64,000 nt of DNA from positions 1,138,213-1,202,212 of the forward strand of contig CAXIPT010000013.1 of NCBI GenBank assembly GCA_964030475.1, written 5' to 3'. Every line of letters begins with the position of its first letter. The stretch's first letter is position 1. The notes beneath the pieces are model-generated. The model searched no databases, had not been told where the DNA came from, and saw nothing but the letters and a program-made list of their open reading frames with translations. The translations under genes were made by a program, and so were the position numbers. Below are positions 12,343 through 21,296 of this stretch, in pieces. The DNA comes from Tethya wilhelma (taxonomy: Eukaryota; Porifera; Demospongiae; Tethyida; Tethyidae).

Positions 12343-14196
12343 TCAAGATACTACTGATGAACTAAGATTCGTTAATGCTGAACAAGCAACCAAAATCTTG
12401 TCAATGTTTGCAAAATGTGAATCATACTTGCGTTTCACCAGACCAAGTCGTAGTGTCCCTTTCAGTATGGTGTATTTGTTCTTGAGGAGCCCTATCACTC
12501 GTTCAACATGGATCCGGACTTGTGACAGCTGCTTGGATAACTCAACCTCTTTTTAAGATAGTTGAGTTTTTCCACGTGTAAAACTAGGAATAACAAGCTT
12601 GGCTCCATGCAAGGCAATATCATCGGCAATAGTGAAACCTAGATCAGCAAGGACTGTGTCACCATACTTGAGCATGTCCAAAAATCCACTCTGCTGTGTC
12701 AATACCTTGTCTGAAACACGTCCTCGCCTGCATTTTAACAAAAAAGATATTGTTCCACTTGGTGTGATTCCTATTAAGAACTTCACTGTATTATGTTTTT
12801 TGTAATTGGAGTAGATTGCTGAACGGGCAGTGAACAAAGTAGGTGTCTCAATAAAGATCTCTGAGCAATCAACGATACAGACACAGCGAGGGTATAGCTG
12901 ACGAAATACGAGAGGCATGTTTTGTAGAAGAATTTCTTTCTGGGGCCAGGTAATAAGAAAGTGGAGTCGTGTAAAGAGGATGTTGATCCACTTTGAAAAA
13001 ATAGCCGAGGCGGTACCTTGGAAAACACGAAAGTGATAGACAATATCCTCTAACAGAAGATTCAAGCGTAACTTCACAAGAACCAACAAGAGTTGATCCT
13101 CAAGGAAAATGTATGGTTTGTACAAGATGTGAGATCTTGTGACACGAAATTGAAGACGTACACGAACAGAGCCCAGGATGGTAAACCAGTATAGAACTTT
13201 GTCTTGTCATCGTCTCCTTCCAACATGGTCACACTGAACTTGGCTTATTTTAGTGCTACCTTCAACTTCTCATTCTCTTCTTTGATCTCTGTTAGTTGAT
13301 ATGGAGGTGTTTGTGTTGCAGCCTTTCTTTCTTCAACTGTGAAACTTCTTCTCTTGCTCTTCTATTTTCTTCTTCTTGCTCAGCAATCCTTCTCTTTTCT
13401 TGCTCTTGTGGCTCTAGAAATGCCTCTCTTTCTCTGTAAAATTCAGCAACTTGCTCCACTGACTCTTGATATTCTAACAACATGCTCACATGTTCTTGAA
13501 AACGTTTTAATTCCTCACTGCTAATCAGCTCCCTTTCTGATGTTATTCTTAACTGCTCTTTTTCTACTTCTAGAGACTTTCTCCTTGCTTCCTTTTCAGC
13601 AGCTCTTGCCTCCCTTTCTTGTCTTTCTGCCTCTCTCTTTGCTTCTTTTTCCTCTTGGGCTTTTTTTCGTATTACCTGCTTTTCTGCTTCTCTCATTTTC
13701 TTAGCATTTTCTTTGTCATCTTGTTTCCTCTTCCTAGCTGCATCCTTCACTTCCTTCTCTTCTCTCTTTTTCTTTGCCATTGACTCTCTCTCAGCTTGTG
13801 CCAGTTTATCAGCTTCATTAATTTTCATTTGTTGTAACCGCAATTCTCTGCCTTGTGTCCTCTTGATCCTCTCTGACTGTTTTTCTGGACACGATGATGT
13901 TTTTTTTGTAGATAGAAGGAAATTTGCTGTGTAATATCCATGGCCTATAGAATTATAAAAGATCTAAGCTTGTTCATTTTCTCATACTGATTTCAAGCAA
14001 ACATGAAGACCTTTCCCCCAAGCTTTAGTAGTGGTTTAGCCCACACAAGAGTCCCCTACAGTTCATACTTACCAGTGATGAAATGCTCGTTGCAAATTCG
14101 GGTATGTTTGGTAGGTTGCCAATTTTCTCTCTTTACAGCAGCTACCCATTCTATTCTTCTCTGTGAGTCAGTAGGAAAACTGTGAAAATGGAAGCC
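12343..14196 (-). pseudogene. THAP / coiled-coil / DDE_Tnp_4 transposase (copy 1)
   Basis: The transposase of the element, read right to left. It starts with the second part of a THAP finger (FHSFPTDSQRR...ICNEHFITG, about 14070-14190, donor CTG|GTAAGT at about 14102). A long charged coiled coil follows (13292-13843; KKKREEKEVKDAARKRKQ and similar heptads). Next come a helix-turn-helix (LRLNLLLEDIVYHFRVFQGT) and the DDE_Tnp_4 catalytic core: CIVDCSEIFIETP (first Asp), VLADLGFTIADD (second Asp; copy 2 has DRGF) and RIHVERVIGLLKNKY (Glu, about 12500, after a frameshift near 12553). The stop is at 12343-12345. The first THAP Cys pair and the start codon are missing, replaced by a kinase fragment. 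Confidence 0.88.
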
Positions 14197-14198
14197 AG

Positions 14199-14280
14199 TT
14201 ATGAAGTCTTATTGAAGTGTTGGAATCAGGCTCCTGATGAGAGACCATCATTTGGTGATCTTGTTGTCTTGATTAACATC
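14199..14280 (+). pseudogene. Tyrosine-kinase exon fragment inside the transposon
   Basis: The plus strand encodes YEVLLKCWNQAPDERPSF followed by GDLVVLIN. This is the C-lobe signature of protein tyrosine kinases (subdomain XI, CW-x6-RPSF). It sits between transposon-derived flanks: the left flank (GTGAAAA..GAAGCCAG) and the right flank (AACGTTAACAAGGGAATGG and on) both align with copy 2, where the equivalent 81 bp encodes the start of the THAP domain. About 82 bp of kinase sequence has therefore replaced THAP exon 1 without changing length. The fragment runs against the transposase and has no partner exons inside the element. Confidence 0.75.
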
Positions 14281-14344
14281 AACGTTAACAAGGGAATGGT
14301 TTTTCAGCCTGATATGTATAAATCCAGTGTACTCAGGTACTTGT

Positions 14345-14465
14345 TCTTTCCCACAAGTGGGTGTGGTACATAGCACTTCCTGTTACGTGTCATAGGGTGT
14401 GAACTATTTAGAGCTTAGGCGCTAACGTTTTACATTCCTTCGTACGCAAACTCAATACGGACTAT
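14345..14465 (-). repeat. Right TIR of transposon copy 1
   Basis: Inverted partner of 10206-10325, ending CAATACGGACTAT before an AT dinucleotide. Confidence 0.9.
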
Positions 14466-14642
14466 ATACAGAACAAGACCGATTATAGACGGTGGGTTCA
14501 CTGTATATAGGCTTGACTGTTATGATTGTTAATCAACATGATATTCTTGAGCAACCACTGATTAGATACCAGCAGGGGCGGATCAGGGATTCTGAGAATA
14601 CTGGGTTTGTAAATAATGTGCGCAAAGCATGGCAGAAAATTT

Positions 14643-15877
14643 CTCAGTGTAGTTAAGGCATGTCCACAACTTTTTGTATGGGCAGTACCAATTATAATTA
14701 AAGCTTGTACCAATACATGCATTTGACAAGCATTGAACAAGCTTTGAACATGAATAATTAATTTATGCATACTAATGAGAATTTAGTCAGCCTTATTTTA
14801 TTCCTTCTTTAGAGAAAGCATAGAGAAAGTTACTATCTTTCCTCACTAGTTCAGCTTAGTTATGGTAGGAATAAACCATAGCTACATCAACAATTCTGTG
14901 CTTAGCTTTTGCTTCCTTCAAAAAGCTTGCAAAACGGAAGCCGTGAAAGTTCGCTAAATTAGTAGCGTACTTTTGGCTTTTTTTCTAGCTTGCAAAGCAG
15001 GACTACAAAAGCGATTGCATGCAGGTATAGCCTAAGCCTTGCTGCACCTACGTAGCCAGCGTCAAGCTTGTCCTGCAAAGCACTAGGAAAAAAACGTGCG
15101 TTTAAACCTGAAGGTCTCGATCTCACCTCGATCGCGACTAAAGCCTATATTTCCACGCCTACTAATCAGACCCGATCCTAACTTGGTATTTTAGTAGGGC
15201 TCTACCTTACCTAACAGGATGGCAAGTCTAAAGCCTATAGCTCGAACGACATGACTGTAAAATATTAAATGCGAAAAATCGCAAATTACGCGACCGTTGA
15301 ATACGCGTGCGGTTAAATACAGGCATAGTTGCCAACAAAGATGCCTCACTCCGGCGCGTTCTTTCAATTGGAGGTTAGCTTTTTATTGATTAAATAAATT
15401 CTCTAGTGCATGAAGTTACTAGTACTAACTGGAAAATTGGTACTCCATACAGGGATGAAGGTGAGTATAGCCTATAAACAAATATTGTACCAAAAAATCA
15501 TGTATTTTTTGTGCTACAATTGCCTATAAGCTACTAGTACTTAGATTAATGCACATTTTCCAGTTATACTATATTGCCTCACATAGAATAGAGCATCTTG
15601 GTATAAAAATTCACTGGGTTTCATTAAACAATGAAGTGGGAGCAGTCAAAATACAAGACAAATAGTGATCTCATTAAATATTCATTTAATTGAAAAGGGG
15701 GTGTGGTGAGGTGACCACTTCCGGTTTAAAATATTTAACAAATGTTGAAGTAATAGTCATAACAGTTTATATTGCTAGCTAACCTCCACTGATGTCTTTA
15801 GTAGCTTCCAAATATTACACATTTGTTGAGGGAAACAATCAATACCCACACTAAGGACATGCCTTAACTACACTGAG
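14643..15877 (-). mobile_element. Family D non-autonomous element (1,235 bp), copy 1
   Basis: Bounded by CTCAGTGTAGTTAAGGCATG and its inverse. The same element, reversed and almost the same length, is at 38262-39495. There is no substantial ORF. Flanks here are TT on both sides, versus TA in copy 2. The interior has CpG-rich blocks such as CGAAAAATCGCAAATTACGC and CTCACTCCGGCGCG. Confidence 0.9.
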
Positions 15878-16285
15878 TTCGGAAGCCACGCCCACTTTTT
15901 ACCGAGACCACACTCCAAAGCATTCTCAGTCACGCCCATTTTTTTCAAAGTACAGCAATTTTTCGGCGAGGTAAGTATCCATGTAGCCTTTGAGCATGGC
16001 ACTAAAATGCTAGAAATACTTGTATCTACCTATAAATGGGTGTCTTTAATCGGTGGATTCCGGAACAATGGAATGGTGGAACGGCAGAATCATGGAACAG
16101 TGGAATGGTGGAATAATGGAATAGCATAGTTTCACATCTTTGCTCACTCTAGTCTTGTAACAAAGTCTATATATACGATAAACTCAATAAAGTTCAGCAG
16201 CAATACCGCGTATATATACAGACACTACTGCAGCTCCAACAAAATTAATCTTGTAATTTTGACGATCTTTACCAATGCCTACATT
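15878..16285. other. Gene-free stretch with TGGAAY repeat
   Basis: No coding. At about 16062-16130 there is a short degenerate tandem run of TGGAATGG/TGGAACAG-type 9-10-mers. Confidence 0.6.
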
Positions 16286-17284
16286 ATTCCCAGTACGGTA
16301 GTACTGGGTACATAGGAATGGCACGAATGCCCCATTAGCGCAATACAAATATTCACGCGAATAACTCTGCAAAAACTGAGCGCTTGGCACAAAAAGGCTT
16401 CTTAAGCTACTATTTAGCTCTTTCTCTTTCTAACAAGCCTATAAACATGGCCTAAAACCATCGCTAAAGTACCAAACTAAAATATGCCAAACCTCCATCT
16501 TCTTCTTCTTATTCTTCTATCTTGCGCTCATTTTTCTCTGAGAGCGCTTACTTTCAGGAGCTGATTCTTGAACGAATAAACTTGGTTTCTTTGTCTTCAA
16601 TCGCTTTTGGCATCGGTTATTTGTCTCTCTAGCTAAGTCGCTAGATACAAAACAAAAAGTGCCTTCTCCATATGGCAGCCATTAATTTCTATACTCATGA
16701 ATAATTCATTAGCTACTTGAAAATCAAGTTGACAACCCTTTCCACATATACAAGTGTGTGCTATTTAGAATTCATATATTTCATGGCAGATTCTGTTATT
16801 CCCACTACTACTGCATGTACTGGATACAAAACTCCACCATAGCTATTAGTTGCTTTAGAGAATTTGCTAGGGTATATACAAATATTAATTACAGAAAAAA
16901 ATTGAACAAACAAGTAGAAAAAACATTAGAAATGTAATGAGAACATAGGAATGGCCAAATCGTAAAAAGTAAGCAAACAAGATAGGAATGGTGGTCAGAT
17001 TGAGAGAAGAGTTNNNNNNNNNNNAAAAAAACATTGGAAATGTAATGAGACACAGGAATGGCTAAATCGTAAAAAGAACGCAAACAAGATGGAATGGCTG
17101 TTAGAGTGTGTAAGGAATTCTTCCTGTGGGCAAAATGAGAGACTCAATAAGGAGATTGTTAAATGTAGCCCATACAGGAAGAATTCTGCACGCACTCTCA
17201 GCAGCCATTCCATCTTGTTTGCATTCTTTTTACGATTTAGCCATTCCTGTGTCTCATTACATTTCCAATGTTTTTTTTACTTGT
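16286..17284 (-). repeat. Family A composite repeat, copy with N gap
   Basis: Starts with the inverted terminal hairpin (ATTCCCAGTACGGTAGTACT) at 16286 and ends with a large palindromic block (module C) whose outer edge is ACATTGGAAATGTAATGAGA and its inverse. Module C appears twice here, incomplete at 16905-17013 and complete at 17025-17284. The two are separated by 11 Ns, so the assembly broke within the palindrome. Confidence 0.85.
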
Positions 17285-17689
17285 ATTATATTATTGTTGC
17301 TAGTGACTTACCTTCTTCAAGTAGCCAACTTATAAAGCAAGCGGTGTTCATTTCTGCATGTTATCTCTGTACGTGGGTATATTCAGGAATAATGAATTTC
17401 CCGTCATGTCTGGCCAATATGAGTTAAGCATGAGATGTGCCCTGCCCACTATGGAAAATGGCCGCATGGATGTGAGCTCTGCACCATTAAGGCCTGGGTC
17501 ACCAGTGAAACTCATTAAAATTTCACAATGTTATGTATCTTATTTTTCAATCACACATTATTGTGTTAATAAATTAATGTAAAGTATAGCCCTTACTTAA
17601 CATTTTGATAAGTTGTGAAACCACAACATGAATATTCAAGGTTTAACCAACTTTCAAATTTATTAACAAAACACCTAATTAGTAGCACT

Positions 17690-17703
17690 GTTGCCATGGT
17701 AAC
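17690..17703. promoter_or_regulatory. X-box (RFX) palindrome in element E
   Basis: GTTGCCATGGTAAC fits the RFX consensus GTNRCC-N2-RGYAAC. Whether it is bound is unknown. Confidence 0.5.
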
Positions 17704-17930
17704 CTAATTTTTGTGACAAAATCTGAAGATCACAAACTTGATTTTAAGGGGAGGATTTTTTTATACGTCGTTGCTATGGAGAGATATTGCCATTTTTACT
17801 AAATTTTACACTTAATTTTAGCATGCCTTAAATGGAAAGTGCTCCGTAACTCACAATGGCAATGAGTTATTAAAAAATCCTCCGCTAAAAATTAATATTT
17901 AGATGCCATAAGTATATCATAAATTTTTTG

Positions 17931-17944
17931 GTTGCCATGGCAAC
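17931..17944. promoter_or_regulatory. Perfect palindromic X-box in element E
   Basis: GTTGCCATGGCAAC is a perfect palindrome and an ideal RFX-factor X-box. It is conserved in the other copy at 25332-25345. Confidence 0.55.
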
Positions 17945-18148
17945 AGTCCTTAATTTCCGTTTAATTAAAACATTAATATAATGTATATTAATTAGGTCAC
18001 ATGACCAAACAATTTTGCAAAAAGTTCAGGATGGATACAAGATTATTCAAATTTGTTTCCATGGTGATAGCGCGTTCCGTTAGTACGTTATTCAAATTTT
18101 GCATAAAATTTTGCCTTAATTAGTTACTATATGTGACCCAGGCCTTAA

Positions 18149-18581
18149 TAGCCCTGGGAGTGTTTAAGAACTGGAGTGTGTTATGCGGAAATATAGGTCC
18201 CAATTTTAGGCCCTTTATTGGGCCTCAAGTTAAACATAATCGCTATGTAAAGAATTCTATCCGTCTACTTTTTCTGAAAAAAAAAGTAAGAGTTGTGAAA
18301 GAGACATTCAAGAGCCTGTGAGAGTGGTCAAAAATGGCATTTTATTCTCATAATATTATCTCAGCTACTAAGCCACAGAGAGACAAGCACTATGGTGAGC
18401 ATTAAGAATAACTCTAATTAATTCTTGCAAGCCCAAAAGTTTGACTCTAGCTACCTCTACTATTTCCGCATTTTGCTTTTTGTTTTGTCAATAGCGATAA
18501 TTGAAATGACCACACCCACAAGCAGATTAGTGGGTGGGGCTAATTAACTTCATTAATCTAAAATAGAAAAATAGTACTTTC
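18149..18581. other. Gene-free stretch
   Basis: Intergenic AT-rich DNA. I see no coding and no clear repeat boundary. Confidence 0.4.
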
Positions 18582-19986
18582 ATTCCCAGTACGGTAGTAC
18601 TGGGTACACAGGAATGGCACATATGGCCCATTAGCGCAATACAAATATTCACCTAAATAACTCTGCAAAACTTAGCACTAAAAGGCTTCTTAAGCTACTA
18701 TTTAGCTCTTTCTTTTTCTAATGAGCCCAAAAACATGGCCTAAAACCATCGCTAAAATAACAAACACAAACATGCTAAACCTCCAATTTTCTCCATCTTC
18801 TTATTCTCCTTTTTCTATCTTGGCTCAACTTTTCTCAGTGACTATTCACTTTTAGAAGCTGATTCTTGAACGAACCAACTTGGTTTCTTCCGAGGCAGTC
18901 ACTTTTGTTATCGGTTTTTTGCGCCTCTCATTGAGTAGCTAGATACAAGGTGAAAAGCGCCTCCTCCACACGGCCGCCATTAATTTCTACACTCATGCAT
19001 AATTCATTAGCTTCTAGAAAATTTGAATTGACGACACTTTCCACACACAAAAGTGTGCGTTATTTGGAATTTAATGCACTGAAGTTGCCTGGAACTATTT
19101 TGTGATACCTGGTCAGGGGCATATTTAGGGGGGTGCTAAGGGGGCTTGAGCACCCCCTTTGCCGCTGACCGGAAGCGCAAAAACCATTAATAAATGATAA
19201 GTTATCAAGCCTTTTGCAATCTCTATTTCTTACTTGTTTGTTCTTTGACGCTATTTTCCAAGCTCATTCATGACTAAGCTCTTGATTAGAAAAACTTCAG
19301 AACGGTTTAATTCACGCTAGGTTGATCGAAAGCGCTGAGCAGCTAGCTCCCAACAATAGTTCAAAGGTCACGACCCTGATCACGTGATCCCAAAATGGGC
19401 GTAGCACCCCAAAATTTTCCGCGTGCTGTGAGCGCGCAATATCAGCATCCCCTTCCTCTAAATCCTGGCTACGCTCCTGCTGGTTGCTCTTCTTAAGCGA
19501 TGAATCAGGACTTTGCACATAGAAATTGTGTAGCCTGCTTGATACTGAAGTGACACACACATTTCAGTCATTTGGAGGCAGGAGCTGTATCATAAGATTT
19601 ACCTTTCAACTTACCACTCAGCAGCTCGCCGCTGGCTCAGTGAGTCTGGCTTGCCAGACTACTAGCTCAGTAGCTAGCAACTCAAATGTAATTTGTAGAA
19701 TTATATAAAAATGAGAACAAACAAGTAAAAAAACATTGGAAATGTAATGAGACACAAGAATGGCTAAATCGTAAAAAGAACGCAAACAAGATGGAATTGC
19801 TATTAGAGTATTTAAGGAATTCTTCCTGTGGGCAAAATGAGAGACTCGATAAGGAGATTGTTAAATGCAGCCCATACAGGAAGAATTCTGCACATACTCT
19901 AACAGCAATTCCATCTTGTTTGCGTTCTTTTTACGATTTAGCTCCATTCCTGTGTCTCATTATATTTCCAATGTTTTTTTACTTAT
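18582..19986 (-). repeat. Family A composite repeat with nested MITE
   Basis: A second minus-orientation copy: terminal hairpin at 18582, right-half blocks, a nested MITE (19114-19479), a short segment around 19510-19610, then palindromic module C (about 19715-19986). Compared with the copy at 47681-48896, about 85 bp around 19530-19610 is in the opposite orientation. Confidence 0.85.
19114..19479. mobile_element. hAT-type MITE (CAGGGGC ends)
   Basis: Begins CAGGGGCATATTTAGGGG and ends CTAAATCCTGGCTACGCTCCTG in inverted relation. It interrupts a family A copy that is continuous at 48,230-48,260. CTGGT occurs on both flanks. The CAGGGGC terminus is typical of hAT MITEs; the full 8-bp duplication is not clean. 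Confidence 0.7.
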
Positions 19987-20724
19987 AAAAACTATTGTTT
20001 CACTTATTTATCTTTGAGAAATTGTTGCTTAATTCTGTGACCCAGTCCTTAATGCAACTGAGTTAAACTTGAATTGATATGAATACTGAAGCAGAGCTGG
20101 TTACGGACTGCGCTGTACCAGAAAAATGCCAGTATTTTTATGTAGCACACGAGCCAGCGGTGGTAGCAAATTGTGTATTGGGCCCTGTGGTAAATAATTT
20201 TACCACATATTGGAACTCTAGAGCCCTCTGTGGCTGAAGGTCTTTCATCCTTATCTTCCCCTTTTGAATACTACTTCCAAAACCACAAATTTCACACAAC
20301 CAGCCTTGCACAAGGTTTGCGAAATCACCATAAGCCCTTCCCAAAAAAAACTACAGACACTTACTTTGGAAGCCCTACAGAGGCTTTTACCTGTCAATTT
20401 TTTTTCGACTGGTACTGTATGGTAGTTATTAAACAGGATGAGTCTGAATCTTGAGATTGAGTATTAGCCTGTCTTCTAGCACGTCTCTCTCTCTCATTTT
20501 TCTTTCGGTGTTGAAATTCCGGTTTTCAAGGCATATCTACAGTTTTGATAAACTTCATAGAGTCGATCAACTACATTGGCATGATTTAAATGGTATTTAA
20601 ATCATAGATTTAAATGCGGTTAACAATCGCGGGGCCTCCACCCTTTCCCTCAGCTCAATCACCCAGTAGTGGAGTGGCAAAGATCGTCACTCAGGGGCAC
20701 ATGATCACCAGATGCATGCAGATG
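19987..20724. other. Gene-free stretch
   Basis: No gene is supported. A fragment resembling a family E terminus (TGACCCAGTCCTTAAT) lies near 20038. Confidence 0.4.
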
Positions 20725-21228
20725 AGCTAAAGTCTATTCGCGTTCACTTGTTACTCAGGAAGTTTGAGGTTTTGTATGTTTACGTAGTATCGCGTCACTA
20801 CTACAACATACTGCATACTTGAGGTTAATACTATGCGCGCGCACTAGCTGGCAAGTTGTCGTGGTCATATGGTAAACCAGCTGATAGCTTCGAGTTGTTC
20901 TTGAGTTGTTCCTTGGTGAAACTCACTACTCATTACCTATGAGTAGAAACAGCCAAACAAACCGAAGATAGCCCTGAATTCACAGCCATTCTTCTTCCCG
21001 GGTATCGCGCGCGTGGCATTTCTTTGCGGTTTTTGGAATCTCCATACTTTACATATGGGACATACAGCCAAATCCTTACTGGTAAGGTGTAGACTCTTTT
21101 AAATGATACCAGCAGGTTGTCCATGAAATTTGCAGTCGAATGGTGTGTAAATTAGCGAAATTCGAGTAAATACGGCAGAGTTATAAAGAAATTTCGGACT
21201 AACAAGTGAACGCGAATAGACTTTAGCT
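20725..21228. mobile_element. MITE with 29-bp TIRs
   Basis: AGCTAAAGTCTATTCGCGTT (20725 on) is inverted at 21200-21228. The element is 504 bp with no coding and ends about 70 bp before the gag-like ATG at 21297. It could be the inverted terminal structure of the retroelement rather than a separate insertion. Confidence 0.65.
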
Positions 21229-21296
21229 GCCTCGTGTATGCATGCAAGTGTGAGTGCCAAGCAGTTTCTTAGTCCTAGATTCTTGTCTAACCAAAG

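Larger units (their letters stand above)
10206..14465. mobile_element. Two-gene DNA transposon, ISL2EU-like (copy 1)
   Basis: Terminal inverted repeats of about 120 bp (10206-10325 and 14345-14465, both starting ATAGTCCGTATTGAG) bound 4,260 bp. An AT dinucleotide flanks both ends (10204-10205 and 14466-14467), consistent with a 2-bp AT target duplication. Inside are a YqaJ-nuclease gene (+) and a THAP-DDE transposase gene (-), tail to tail. From memory, Repbase describes this kind of two-gene element as ISL2EU, within the PIF/Harbinger-IS5 supergroup; I could not check this. Both genes carry disabling mutations, so the copy is dead. Confidence 0.85.
17491..18144. mobile_element. Family E element, TTAA target, copy 1
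   Basis: Termini GGCCTGGGTCA and TGACCCAGGCC are flanked by TTAA on both sides (17487-17490, 18145-18148), consistent with a TTAA-targeting superfamily (piggyBac or Kolobok type). There is no ORF. It carries two RFX-type X-box palindromes, GTTGCCATGGTAAC (17690-17703) and GTTGCCATGGCAAC (17931-17944). Confidence 0.85.

Noticed and set aside
13292..13843. The lysine-rich coiled coil as a separate gene
   Set aside because: It lies between the THAP finger and the DDE domain in both copies with matching splice sites, so it is part of the transposase.
14199..14373. A host tyrosine-kinase gene disrupted by the transposon
   Set aside because: Transposon-homologous sequence lies on both sides of the kinase peptide inside the TIRs, so it is a captured fragment. 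The downstream residues come from transposon sequence and TIR.
17089..17427. Proteins encoded by module C (for example RNSSCGQNERLNKEIVK)
   Set aside because: The same peptide arises from every copy of the palindromic repeat on both strands; no gene structure.
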